A DNA stretch of 64,000 nt. Origin: Myxococcales bacterium (lineage in GTDB: Bacteria > Myxococcota_A > Polyangia > Nannocystales > Nannocystaceae). Below, piece after piece: positions 52,521-61,625 of this stretch. Both the position numbers and the translations under genes were made by a program. The notes beneath the pieces are model-generated. The model worked only from the letters and a program-made list of their open reading frames with translations, had not been told where the DNA came from and did not search any database. The number at the start of each line of letters is the position of its first letter. Within the stretch, counting starts at the first letter, position 1. The stretch is from the NCBI GenBank assembly GCA_020633295.1, contig JACKDW010000002.1, forward strand, positions 434,001 to 498,000. The letters run 5' to 3'.

Positions 52521-52646
52521 CTACTGACGCCAGCTCAGCCAGCGGATCAGGTGCGCGATCCCGATCAGCGCGCAGACCGAGAGCGTGATCACCACCAGCG
52601 TGATGCCGACGTCGCCCTTCCCGAAGCCCAGCAGCAGCGTCGTCAC
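52521..52646 (-). CDS. 41-residue single-pass membrane protein coupled to HD hydrolase
   Basis: A very short gene. From GTG at 52646 the product begins MTTLLLGFGKGDVGITLVV and continues ITLSVCALIGIAHLI, one membrane helix of about 20 residues, then RWLSWRQ and TAG. The GTG overlaps the TGA of the HD hydrolase gene by four bases, the same coupling seen between other genes here, which makes translation credible. The positive C-terminus suggests it stays in the cytoplasm. The role may be to tether or regulate the HD protein; that is inference. Confidence 0.6.
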   Translation of the reverse strand: MTTLLLGFGKGDVGITLVVITLSVCALIGIAHLIRWLSWRQ

Positions 52647-53188
52647 GGGGTCTCCTCGTCTGTCCACTCGAGCAGGTAATCGAGCTCGTCCCAGAGCGCC
52701 GGGGTCAGCCCCGGGCGCCGCGCCGCGCCGCGAAACGCCGCGTGCTCGCGGCGGTACATCTCGAGCAGCCGGCGGTTCTGGTCCTCGACCGAGCGACGCA
52801 CGTTCGCCAGGCGATCGGCCGCCTTGACCACGAGCGCGCGGGCCTCGGGCGCGCCGTCGGCCACCCGCGCGAGCCGGGCGTAGGTCGCCGCCTTGCGCTG
52901 CTTGCGGCTCTCCCCGGGCGCGTCCGTCAGCAGCGCGACGCAGCGCGCCACGATCACGTCGAAGGCCTCCTCGACGTCGACGAGCGTGACATCGGTGTCC
53001 TCGACCACGTCGTGCAGGTAGCCGGCGATCAGCGTCGGCTCGTCGCGCGCGGGCAGCCCCGCGAGGATCTCGACCACGTCGTCGAGGTGCACCACGTAGG
53101 GGTGCGCCCCGTAGCGCTGATCACCGTGGGCCGCGCGCGCGAACTCCCGCGCGCGTCGTACATCGTGGGGCAGGCTCGCAAGGTCCAT
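52643..53188 (-). CDS. HD domain phosphohydrolase (RelA/SpoT N-terminal-like)
   Basis: A 181-residue protein. The HD metal site is complete: HPYVVHLDDVVEIL (first His), AGYLHDVVEDTDV (the HD pair) and VKAADRLANV (final Asp), the order of the SpoT hydrolase domain and of small ppGpp-hydrolase-like (MESH1) proteins. The synthetase domain is absent. It may degrade (p)ppGpp or another nucleotide; the ED in HDVVEDTD is retained as in active SpoT-type hydrolases. It is read into the 41-residue membrane protein gene. ATG at 53188 is the only reasonable start; the frame upstream is a shadow of the divergent gene. Confidence 0.88.
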   Translation of the reverse strand: MDLASLPHDVRRAREFARAAHGDQRYGAHPYVVHLDDVVEILAGLPARDEPTLIAGYLHDVVEDTDVTLVDVEEAFDVIVARCVALLTDAPGESRKQRKAATYARLARVADGAPEARALVVKAADRLANVRRSVEDQNRRLLEMYRREHAAFRGAARRPGLTPALWDELDYLLEWTDEETP

Positions 53189-53299
53189 CGCGCTCGAGGC
53201 TCGCGTCCAAGTATTCCCCACGGGGCCACCCGCGACAACGCGGCGCCGCCTGGCGACGATCCGCGGGCCGCAGACCGACGTACACTCCCCGTGGTCCGC

Positions 53300-55222
53300 A
53301 TGCGTCGCACGCTCCCCCACGGCCATAAACGCGCCTGCGCGCGGCTGCTCGCGTCCCTGGTGCTCCTGCTCGGCGGCGCCTCGTGCTCGGGCGGCTCCCG
53401 TCCCGAGGCCCACGAGCCCGCCGCCGAGGCCCGCGCCGGCGTGCAGTGGCAGCCCTGGGACCCCGCGAGCTTCGAGCGCGCGCGCCAGGGCGACCGCATC
53501 ATCCTCATCAACGTGGCCGCCGGCTGGTGTCACTGGTGCCACGTCATGGACGACAAGACGTACGGCGACCCCGAGATCGCCCGGCTGCTGCGGGAGCGCT
53601 TCCTGACGATCCGCGTCGACGCCGACGCGCGCCCCGACGTCGCCGAGCGCTACCTCGACTGGGGCTGGCCCGCGACCGCGCTGCTGACCCCGGACGCGCG
53701 CCCGATCATGGAGCTGCGCGGGTTTCAGAAGCCCGCGTCGTTCAAGGCGCTGCTGCTCGAGCTCGTCGCCGCCCAGGACGCCGGCTCGCTCGACGGTCGC
53801 CGCGATCCGCCCGAGCCGGCGCCGGCGGACGGGGACCTCGAGGCGCTGCGGGTCCGCGTCGCCGCCCAGCTGGATCACTACTACGACGACGAGCAGGCCG
53901 GCTGGGGCGGCCCCAAGAAGTACCCGCTCGCGCCGGCGGTCGAGCACGCGCTGCTCGTCTCTCACATCAACAATGGGACAGACGTCGGCGCGCGCGCGCG
54001 TGGGCGCGCGACCGCGAGCCTCGCCGCCGAGAGCCAGCTCATCGACCCCGTCTTCGGCGGCATCTACCAGTACTCCATCAACGACGTGTGGACGAGGCCG
54101 CACTACGAGAAGCTCGGCAGCCTGCAGGCGACCACGCTCGAGAGCTACGCGCTCGCCTACGCCGCGACCGGCGACGCGCGCTGGCGCGACGCGGCCCACG
54201 CGATTCGCGGGTATATCCTGCGCTTCCTCCACGACCGCGAGACCGCGCGCTTCTTCGCCAGCCAGGACGCCGACCTCACGCGACCCGATCACACGGTGGT
54301 CCCCGGCGACGAGTACTACGCCAAGCCCGAGGACGAGCGCCTCGCGCTCGGGATCCCGCGCGTCGACACGGCCAGCTACACGAACGTCAGCGCGCTGATG
54401 ATCCGCGCGCTGTGCCGGCTGTACTCGAGCGTCCCGCCGCCCGCAGGCGACGACGCGCGAGGGGACGCGCGAGCGACCGCGCGGGATGAAGACGCGCTGC
54501 GGATCGCGGTCGCGGCCTACGACGAGCTCCGCTCGCGCCGCGCCGCGTCCGGCGGCTACGCGCACGACGACGGGGCCCCGGCGCAGCTGCTGTACCTCGA
54601 CGATCAAGCGGCCATCGGCCGCGCGCAGCTCGAGCTCTACCGCGTGACCGGAGCGCCGCAGTACCTCGACGACGCGCGCGCCGTCGCCGACTTCGCGCTC
54701 GCGGAGCTGCAGGACGAGGCGCGCGGCGGGTTCTTCGCCCACACCGCGGATCCCGAGGCCGTCGGCGTGTTTCGCGAGCGCCGCAGGCCGCTGCGCAGCA
54801 ACGGCGAGCTGGCGCGCTTCCTCATCGACCTCCACCGGATGCTCGACCACGAGCGCGACGACCTGCCCTATGAGACAGCAGCACGGCGCGCGCTCAAGGC
54901 CGTCTCCGCGCCCAAGGTGGTGAAGTCCTGGGGGCGCATGGTCGGCGAGTACCTGCTCGCGCTCGAGGCGCTGCGCTACACGCCGGTCGAGCTGACCGTG
55001 GTCGGCGGCCGCGACGACCCGCGGGCGCTCGCGCTGCGGCAGGCGGCGCTCGGGCTCTACGAGCCGCGCGCGCTGATCACCCAGAGCGAGCCCGGCGCCC
55101 GCTACCCCGATCGAGGACAGCCGGCCGTGTACCTGTGCACCGACACCGCGTGCTCCCAGCCGATCACCGACCCCGCGCGCCTGCAGGGCGCGGCCCGTGA
55201 CTTCATCGCGAGCCTCGAGTAG
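53300..55222 (+). CDS. Thioredoxin-domain DUF255 (YyaL-like) lipoprotein
   Basis: A 640-residue protein. The signal peptide has lipobox GGASC (Cys about residue 29), which is unusual since most YyaL/spermatogenesis-associated-20 proteins are cytoplasmic. A thioredoxin-like domain (about 45-175) contains AAGWCHWCHVM with the CxxC pair. The rest is an alpha/alpha toroid resembling six-hairpin glycosidases (GGIYQYSINDVWTRPHYEKL, FFASQDAD, LLYLDDQAAIG). A final segment resembles another thioredoxin-like strand set. The enzyme activity of this family is not established. Its last codons and TAG stop form the first unit of a 14-bp repeat array. Confidence 0.85.
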   Translation: MRRTLPHGHKRACARLLASLVLLLGGASCSGGSRPEAHEPAAEARAGVQWQPWDPASFERARQGDRIILINVAAGWCHWCHVMDDKTYGDPEIARLLRERFLTIRVDADARPDVAERYLDWGWPATALLTPDARPIMELRGFQKPASFKALLLELVAAQDAGSLDGRRDPPEPAPADGDLEALRVRVAAQLDHYYDDEQAGWGGPKKYPLAPAVEHALLVSHINNGTDVGARARGRATASLAAESQLIDPVFGGIYQYSINDVWTRPHYEKLGSLQATTLESYALAYAATGDARWRDAAHAIRGYILRFLHDRETARFFASQDADLTRPDHTVVPGDEYYAKPEDERLALGIPRVDTASYTNVSALMIRALCRLYSSVPPPAGDDARGDARATARDEDALRIAVAAYDELRSRRAASGGYAHDDGAPAQLLYLDDQAAIGRAQLELYRVTGAPQYLDDARAVADFALAELQDEARGGFFAHTADPEAVGVFRERRRPLRSNGELARFLIDLHRMLDHERDDLPYETAARRALKAVSAPKVVKSWGRMVGEYLLALEALRYTPVELTVVGGRDDPRALALRQAALGLYEPRALITQSEPGARYPDRGQPAVYLCTDTACSQPITDPARLQGAARDFIASLE

Positions 55223-55292
55223 CGAGCCGCGAGTAGCGAACCTCGAGCAGCGAACCTCGAGCAGCGAACCTCGAGCAGCGAGCCGCGCTCGC
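55209..55292. repeat. 14-bp tandem repeat x6 beginning at a stop codon
   Basis: Six 14-base units of the form CGARCCTCGAGYAG. The first unit is the end of the DUF255 gene with its TAG stop. The second keeps TAG, units 3-5 have CAG, and the last degenerates into CGAGCCGCGC followed by TCGCTAGCT, the same 9-mer that closes the array at 32820. The unit sequence differs from that array apart from the CGA start and the AG end. The convergent gene's stop codon lies in the closing 9-mer. Confidence 0.92.
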
Positions 55293-56758
55293 TAGCTCGT
55301 CAGCGGCGTGAACGGCCACCACATGTCGCGAACGAAGAGCATGCCCGGCGCCCGCCCCCACAGCCACGCGCCGTAGAGATGCACCACCGCGCCTAGCACC
55401 ACCAAGAGCGCGAAGGCCCGCCGTCGCCCGCGCCCGCGCGCGGCCCCGCCGAAGGCGAGCAGCAGCATGATCATCGGCAGGTAGTCGAGCGCGAAGCGGT
55501 ACGAGAACTGACGAAAGCCGGTGTTCTGGTAGAGCAGCGACGGCGCGGCGACGCCCGCGACCGCGACCCACAACGCCAGCGCGCGCGCGCGTGACAGCCG
55601 ACCGCTCGGCGGCGACGGTGACGCGTCAGGCGCGGCGGGGACCGCCGGCGTCTCGCGGTCGCGCGCCCACACGAGCGCCCAGATCCACGGGCAGCCGATC
55701 AGCAGGCCCATGCCGTGATGGGACCAGCGCAGCCACGGCCAGCCGCCCGCCTGGACCTGCGGCCGCAGCCACAGCGCCGCCTCCAAATTGCGGGGCAGGT
55801 ACTGCAGCGAGAACATCCCGAGCTCCTGGATGCGCTGCTGCCAGCGGATCTCGAGGTAGCGGTGGCCGAACTGCAGCGGGTCGTCGAAGCGCGCGACGTT
55901 CATGGCCATCAGCGCCGCGGCGATGAGCGCGAGCGGGGCCGCGAACTTCACCAGCGCGAGCGGTCTTCGCCCCGCCCGCCACCACTCGACGAGGAACACG
56001 GGGATCGCGAAGGCGGGCGTGATCCTCGAGGCGACCGCGAGACCCAGGCACAGCCCCGCGAGCAGCGGTCGCCGGCACTCCCAGCTCAGCGCCAGGTACA
56101 GCGTCAGCATCAGCGCGCCGACGGTCTGGGCCGTGAACCACACCGCGCCGTGGCTGGTCACCCAGCACGCCGGGCTCGCGAGCGTCCAGGCCGCGGCGAT
56201 CCACAGGTGCTCGCGATCGCGGCCGGCGTGGGTCCCTCGCGCGCGGTCGAGGAACCACACCAGCGCCACGGGGATCAGCGCGCCGAGCAGCACGGTGAAC
56301 AGCCCGTCCCAGAAGCCGAGGCCCCAGATCGCGACCCCGGGCAGCATCAGCAGCGCCGGAGCTGGCGGAAAGGTCACGTACCAGGTGCCGGCGCGACGCA
56401 GGACGTCGCGACGCGCGACCGTGACCTCGCGGCCGTCCGTCGTCAGCCAGGTCTCGCGGCCCTCGGTCCGGCGCCGCTCGAGGCAGTCGGCGCGCCGGCA
56501 CGGGTAGCCGCGGATCGGCTCCAGGCCCGCGCTCGGCTTGAACTCGACCGTGTAGACGCGCGCCCAGTCGTCGTGCCGCCCCTGCTTGTAGCCGGGCGGG
56601 AAGCCCTCGTGCGCGAGGCGCCCGGCGAGCCAGGCGCGCGCGAGGTGACTGTAGTGGTTCGCCGCGCTCGCGCGCGTCAGCTCGCGCCTCCCCGCCGCCG
56701 CGCCGAGGCACGTGAGCGCGACGAGGAAGACGAGCAGGAGGCGGACGGCGCGGGGCAT
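55292..56758 (-). CDS. GT-C-like polytopic membrane protein
   Basis: A 488-residue membrane protein with about ten helices. The first loop has ANHYSHLARAWLAGRL, then a periplasmic segment with GYPCRRADCLERR (a likely disulfide) and TWYVTFPPAPALLML, as seen in GT-C-like proteins of unknown specificity. The C-terminus NTGFRQFSYRFALDYLPMIM is typical of this group. It probably handles a lipid-linked sugar. It stands apart from the other glycan genes, on the opposite strand, converging on the DUF255 gene through the repeat array. Confidence 0.7.
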   Translation of the reverse strand: MPRAVRLLLVFLVALTCLGAAAGRRELTRASAANHYSHLARAWLAGRLAHEGFPPGYKQGRHDDWARVYTVEFKPSAGLEPIRGYPCRRADCLERRRTEGRETWLTTDGREVTVARRDVLRRAGTWYVTFPPAPALLMLPGVAIWGLGFWDGLFTVLLGALIPVALVWFLDRARGTHAGRDREHLWIAAAWTLASPACWVTSHGAVWFTAQTVGALMLTLYLALSWECRRPLLAGLCLGLAVASRITPAFAIPVFLVEWWRAGRRPLALVKFAAPLALIAAALMAMNVARFDDPLQFGHRYLEIRWQQRIQELGMFSLQYLPRNLEAALWLRPQVQAGGWPWLRWSHHGMGLLIGCPWIWALVWARDRETPAVPAAPDASPSPPSGRLSRARALALWVAVAGVAAPSLLYQNTGFRQFSYRFALDYLPMIMLLLAFGGAARGRGRRRAFALLVVLGAVVHLYGAWLWGRAPGMLFVRDMWWPFTPLTS

Positions 56759-56794
56759 CGGCGCGGGCGATTGTACCCGCGTCCGGCGGGCGCG

Positions 56795-57103
56795 CTACGT
56801 CGCGGCCTCGCCCGAGGAGATGACCTTGTCGAGCTCGCCCTCGAGCGCGCTCGCGATCTGCCCCTTCATCAGCTTCAGCTTCCACGGCAGGTCGAGCGCG
56901 ACGTTGATGTCGGTGTCCGAGAACTCGACGGTGCCGTTGAGCCCCTTGGTCAGCCCGTTGCCGGAGACCGACGCCTTGTTGTCGCTCGCCCAGCTCGAGT
57001 CGATGTTGAACTTATCCTTGAGCTTCGCCCGCATACCGTCGAGGCGCTCGCGGATGACTTCGGGCGAGAGGTTGTGCTTACGGGAGAGTTCGATGGCGGC
57101 CAT
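56795..57103 (-). CDS. Polyhydroxyalkanoic acid system-like protein
   Basis: A 102-residue protein matching the PHA_gran_rgn type: IELSRKHNLSPEVIRERLD at the start, then NGLTKGLNGTVEFSDTDINVALDLPWKLKLMKGQI, a small alpha-beta fold. Members occur in PHA-storing and non-storing bacteria; a granule role is not certain. No phaC or phasin gene is here. ATG at 57103 is used since the residues before it (up to 57145) look unrelated. It diverges from the DpnA-like methylase across 83 bases. Confidence 0.78.
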   Translation of the reverse strand: MAAIELSRKHNLSPEVIRERLDGMRAKLKDKFNIDSSWASDNKASVSGNGLTKGLNGTVEFSDTDINVALDLPWKLKLMKGQIASALEGELDKVISSGEAAT

Positions 57104-57186
57104 GATGCGAAATGCTGGCATATCAAGGCCGCCGAGCGCCAGCAAACAAATCGCAACTTCCGAGCGAACACGCGACTTCGATCGAG

Positions 57187-58089
57187 ATGCGCCGGTTTTT
57201 TCGGCATTTCCGCGCGGCCGTGGAATCTGCCGAGGTGGTGAACGCGAAACGTGCAGACCTCGGGCGCCTGTCCGCGGCGACCTTGTACTGGAAGACCCGC
57301 GACAAGCGAGCGCAACTGCTCCAGGGAGACTCGCTCGAGATCCTCGAGGAGATGCCCGCCGAGAGCGTCGACACGATCTTCGCGGATCCGCCCTACTTCC
57401 TCTCCAACGGCGGCACGACCTGCAAGAACGGCCGACGGACCAGCGTCGACAAGGGCAAGTGGGACCGCAGCCGCGGCGCCGAGGAGAATCACGAATTTAA
57501 CCGTCGCTGGCTCGCGGCCTGCAAGCGCGTGCTCAAGCCCAACGGCACGATCTGGGTCTCGGGCACGAGCCACGTGATCTACAGCGTCGGCTACGCGATG
57601 CAGCAGCTCGACTTTAAACAGCTCAACGAGATCGTGTGGGAGAAGCCCAACCCGCCGCCGAACCTCTCGTGCCGCTACTTCACGCACGCGACGGAGTCGG
57701 TGCTCTGGGCCGCGCGAGACCGCAAGAGCAAGCACTTCTTCAACTACGCGCGGATGCGCGAGCTGAACGAGGGCAAGCAGATGAAGACCGTGTGGCGGAT
57801 GACCGCGCCGTCGAAGTCGGAGAAGACCCACGGCAAGCACCCGACGCAGAAGCCGCTCTCGCTGCTCGACCGGATCATCGAGGCCTCGTGCGACGCGGAC
57901 AGCGTGGTGCTCGACCCGTTCAACGGCAGCGGCACCACCGGCGTCGCGGCGCTCACCCGCGGCCACCGCTACATCGGCATCGAGCGCGAGCCCAAGTACC
58001 TCGAGCTGTCGAAGGCGCGCCTGCAGGCGGCCGCGGGGCCGGAGGCGCGCGCCGGCAAGGGCGCGCGCCCGTCGCTGCGGGTCGTCTAG
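57187..58089 (+). CDS. DpnA-like DNA adenine methyltransferase (orphan)
   Basis: A 300-residue N6-adenine methyltransferase of the beta class, with catalytic motif IV DPPYFLSNGGTTC before motif I DPFNGSGTTG. It is strikingly like M.DpnIIB (DpnA), which methylates GATC including single-stranded DNA: shared segments include the DKGKWD box, EFNRRW, PNLSCRYFTHATE, YARMRELNEGKQMK and GKHPTQKPLSLLDRII. GATC specificity is therefore a reasonable inference. No restriction enzyme or second methylase is adjacent, so it looks like a solitary regulator or a protector of incoming DNA. ATG at 57187 is chosen; up to 25 residues could be added upstream. It converges on frr across a hairpin terminator. Confidence 0.87.
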   Translation: MRRFFRHFRAAVESAEVVNAKRADLGRLSAATLYWKTRDKRAQLLQGDSLEILEEMPAESVDTIFADPPYFLSNGGTTCKNGRRTSVDKGKWDRSRGAEENHEFNRRWLAACKRVLKPNGTIWVSGTSHVIYSVGYAMQQLDFKQLNEIVWEKPNPPPNLSCRYFTHATESVLWAARDRKSKHFFNYARMRELNEGKQMKTVWRMTAPSKSEKTHGKHPTQKPLSLLDRIIEASCDADSVVLDPFNGSGTTGVAALTRGHRYIGIEREPKYLELSKARLQAAAGPEARAGKGARPSLRVV

Positions 58090-58106
58090 CCCGCGCGCGG
58101 CGCACG

Positions 58107-58137
58107 AAAAAGGAGATGTCCTTTCGGGCATCTCCTT
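58107..58137 (-). terminator. Hairpin terminator of frr
   Basis: AAGGAGATGTCC pairs with GGGCATCTCCTT around TTTC, 12 bp with one G-T pair. On the minus strand it is followed by a T-run, so it ends the frr transcript. It may also stop the methylase transcript from the other side, less efficiently. Confidence 0.85.
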
Positions 58138-58161
58138 CGCGTACGGGGTCCGCGCGCGCGC

Positions 58162-58719
58162 TCAGACCTCCAGGATCTCGTCCTCTTTCTTCTTGAGGAT
58201 GTCGTCAGCCTGCGCGACGTACTTGTTCGTCAGCTCCTGCACGCTCTCGAGCGCCCGCTTGAGCGAGTCCTCGGAGATCTCCTTGTCCTTCTCGGCCTGC
58301 TTGAGCATGTCGTTGGACTCGCGGCGGACGCTGCGGCAGGCGATCTTCGCCTCCTCGCCGTACTTGCGGGCCTGCTTGACGAGGTCCTGGCGGCGCTCCT
58401 CGGTCAGCTGCGGGATCGGCACGCGCACGACCGTGCCGTCGTTGCTCGCGTTGAGGCCCAGCGCCGCCGAGTTAATCGCCTTCTCGATGGGCGGGATCAT
58501 GTTGCGATCCCAGGGCTTGATCACCAGCAGGCGCGCGTCGCCGACCGACACGGTCGAGACCTGCTTGAGCGACATCTTCGAGCCGTAGCAGTCAACGCGG
58601 ATCGCGTCGAGGATCGAGGGGTTCGCGCGCCCCGTTCGGACCTGCGCGAGGTTCTTGCGCAGCCGATCGATGGCGTCCTTCATGCCGTCTTCGGCGAGTT
58701 CAAGCGCTTCATCCTGCAT
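58162..58719 (-). CDS. frr: Ribosome recycling factor
   Basis: RRF splits the post-termination ribosome together with EF-G. The 185 residues match the family length, with the three-helix-bundle sequence LAQVRTGRANPSIL at about 25-38, TVSVGDARLLVIKPWDRNMI, and a C-terminal helix ending KKKEDEILEV. It overlaps the pyrH stop by 11 bases, the conserved pyrH-frr order. A hairpin terminator follows 25 bases after the stop. Confidence 0.97.
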   Translation of the reverse strand: MQDEALELAEDGMKDAIDRLRKNLAQVRTGRANPSILDAIRVDCYGSKMSLKQVSTVSVGDARLLVIKPWDRNMIPPIEKAINSAALGLNASNDGTVVRVPIPQLTEERRQDLVKQARKYGEEAKIACRSVRRESNDMLKQAEKDKEISEDSLKRALESVQELTNKYVAQADDILKKKEDEILEV

Positions 58720-59557
58720 GGCTGAGTTCCTCTTCGGTCCGCGGGCTGGCGGCCGACTCGCCGCCCGCGGCGCTGTCCTTGACGCTCGCCACCGCGCGCC
58801 TCGGGTGGTCGTCCGGCGCCACGAGTGTACCGATTCTCTCGCCGCACACCACCCGACGAATGTTGTTCCGCGACATCATATTGAACACGATGATCGGCAG
58901 CTTGTTCTCGCGGCACAGCGAGATCGCGGTTCCGTCCATGATCGCCAGGTTCTTGCGCAGGACCTCGAGATACGTGAGGCGCGAAAACTTCACCGCGTCG
59001 TCGTGCTTGACCGGGTCCTTGTCGTAGACGCCGTCGACCTTGGTCGCCTTGAGCAGCACCTCGGCCTGGACCTCCATCGCGCGCAGCGCCGCGGCCGTGT
59101 CGGTCGTGAAGTAGGGGTTGCCGGTGCCCGCCGCGAAGATCACGACGCGCCCCTTCTCGAGGTGCCGGGTCGCGCGGCGGCGGATGTACGGCTCGGCGAT
59201 CTCCTTCATCTCGATGGCCGAGAGCACGCGCGTGTACACGCCGCGCTGCTCGAGGCTGTCCTGCAGCGCGAGCGAGTTCATGACGGTCGCGAGCATCCCC
59301 ATGTAGTCCGCGCTCGCGCGGTCCATCCCGGACGCGGCCGCGCTCAGGCCGCGAAAGATGTTGCCGCCGCCGATGACGATCGCGACCTCGACCCCGAGCG
59401 TGACCAGGTCCTCGACCTCGGCCGCGATGGCCTTGAGCACCGTCGAGTCGATGCCGTAGCCCTTGGTGCCCTGAAACGCCTCGCCGGAGAGCTTGAGCAG
59501 GATCCGTCGGTACATCGGCTGGTGTTGCGATTCTGGCTTCGCGCCGTCCGTGGTCAT
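58709..59557 (-). CDS. pyrH: Uridylate kinase
   Basis: Phosphorylates UMP to UDP. The 282 residues include RRILLKLSGEAFQG near the start, VIGGGNIFRG (about 75-84), GTGNPYFTTDTAAALRA and KATKVDGVYDKDP, all hallmarks of the amino-acid-kinase-fold UMP kinase. It is about 40 residues longer than usual because of an N-terminal Gln/Ser-rich start and a C-terminal Ala/Ser/Glu tail that overlaps frr. A start at the ATG 42 bases downstream would give the standard N-terminus. Confidence 0.96.
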   Translation of the reverse strand: MTTDGAKPESQHQPMYRRILLKLSGEAFQGTKGYGIDSTVLKAIAAEVEDLVTLGVEVAIVIGGGNIFRGLSAAASGMDRASADYMGMLATVMNSLALQDSLEQRGVYTRVLSAIEMKEIAEPYIRRRATRHLEKGRVVIFAAGTGNPYFTTDTAAALRAMEVQAEVLLKATKVDGVYDKDPVKHDDAVKFSRLTYLEVLRKNLAIMDGTAISLCRENKLPIIVFNMMSRNNIRRVVCGERIGTLVAPDDHPRRAVASVKDSAAGGESAASPRTEEELSHAG

Positions 59558-59614
59558 CGGTGCTTCGCTCCTCTCCGCGTGGTATCGCGGATCTCCGGAT
59601 ATGAGAAGGCGGAC

Positions 59615-59642
59615 AAAAAAAGAGCGGGCCCTCGCCCGCTCT
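59615..59642 (-). terminator. Rho-independent terminator after tsf
   Basis: AGAGCGGG and CCCGCTCT form an 8-bp stem with a 6-base loop; on the minus strand a run of seven T follows directly. It lies between tsf and pyrH, so the rpsB-tsf transcript can end here and pyrH-frr may have a separate promoter or depend on readthrough. Confidence 0.93.
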
Positions 59643-59650
59643 CTGTGGGT

Positions 59651-60304
59651 CTAGCCCTTGAGCTGCGCCGCGACTTCGGCGGCGAAGTTCTCGGACTTCT
59701 TTTCCAGCCCCTCACCCAGCTCGTAGCGGGCGAACCGGCGGATCTGGATGTTCTCGCCGAGCTTGGCGACCAGCTCCTTGAGCACGTCCTCGACGGTCTT
59801 CTTGTCCTCCTTGACGTGCTTCTGCTCGAGCAGCACGCGCTCGGAGTACCACTTGTTGATCTGACCATCGACGATGCGGTCGACGATCTTCTCGGGCTTG
59901 CCGCTCTGCAGCGCCTTCTCGCGGTGGATGGCGCGCTCGCGCTCGATCGCGCCCTGGTCCATCTCCTCGCGACGCACGCAGTCGGGGTTCATCGCGGCGA
60001 TCTGCAGGGCGACGTCGTGGCAGAAGCCGGCGAAGTCGTCCGTCTTGGCCACGAAGTCGGTCTCGCAATTGACCTCGAGCAGCACGCCGACGCGGCCGTT
60101 CGAGTGGATGTAGGACGAGACCAGGCCCTCGCTGGCGATGCGCCCGGCCTTCTTGGCGGCGGCGGCGAGCCCCTTCTTGCGAAGGTACTCGATCGCCTTC
60201 TCCATATCGCCGTCGACCTCGATGAGCGCCTTCTTGCAGGCCTTGATGCCGGCGCCGGTGCGCTGGCGCAGCTCCTTGATGTCGGCTGAACTTACACTTG
60301 CCAT
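59651..60304 (-). CDS. tsf: Translation elongation factor Ts
   Basis: Nucleotide exchange factor for EF-Tu. The 217 residues are the short form: UBA-like start (IKELRQRTGAGIKACKKALIEVDGD), the TDFVAKTDDF signature, one core domain with GIERER-like helices and the coiled-coil region, and a C-terminal ENFAAEVAAQLKG. It starts five bases after the rpsB stop; the ATG at 60304 is used although a GTG precedes it. Confidence 0.97.
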   Translation of the reverse strand: MASVSSADIKELRQRTGAGIKACKKALIEVDGDMEKAIEYLRKKGLAAAAKKAGRIASEGLVSSYIHSNGRVGVLLEVNCETDFVAKTDDFAGFCHDVALQIAAMNPDCVRREEMDQGAIERERAIHREKALQSGKPEKIVDRIVDGQINKWYSERVLLEQKHVKEDKKTVEDVLKELVAKLGENIQIRRFARYELGEGLEKKSENFAAEVAAQLKG

Positions 60305-60308
60305 CACG

Positions 60309-61229
<921 letters not shown>

Positions 61230-61625
61230 GTCTTGTCTTCTCCTGGCGTTGGGCCGCTGCTCCGCTCATCGAGCGCCGCTTCACATCGCGACGGCGCGGG
61301 TGTCCCCGACGGCCGCCCCGACACGCCTTCATCGGCGCCCTCACGGAGCATGTGGATTTGAGTCGGCGCGCTGTATCACGGTCCGCAGGCCCCGGCAAGC
61401 GCGGTACCACGCGCTCCGCGCACGCGCTGGCGGCGTCGCGTCGCAAATATTTAACAATTCATCACAAACGCCCCGCCTGGCCAAATGCGCATGGTCTAGA
61501 CCCGGAAAAATCGTGTTTGGAGAGATCCCGCGGGTGGTTTCACACACTCCTCGGGCTGCTATAAGCGAACCCGAATCCTCGTGACGCTGGTCTGTCTTCA
61601 CGCCGGCTGACCGCCGTTCTCCGCC
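61230..61625. other. Divergent region: rpsB leader and lipoprotein promoter
   Basis: It holds the long 5' leader of rpsB (leftward) and the promoter of a lipoprotein gene (rightward). An A+T-rich patch near 61440-61475 (CAAATATTTAACAATTCATCACAA) is the best promoter candidate for rpsB, which would give a leader of about 200 bases. Such leaders can carry S2 autoregulation, but I cannot fold it by eye. No gene seen. Confidence 0.45.
61538..61565 (+). promoter_or_regulatory. Possible sigma-70-type promoter of the 61626 lipoprotein
   Basis: TTTCAC and TATAAG are separated by 16 bases, about 60 bases ahead of the ATG. The -10 matches well, the -35 poorly. Confidence 0.4.
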
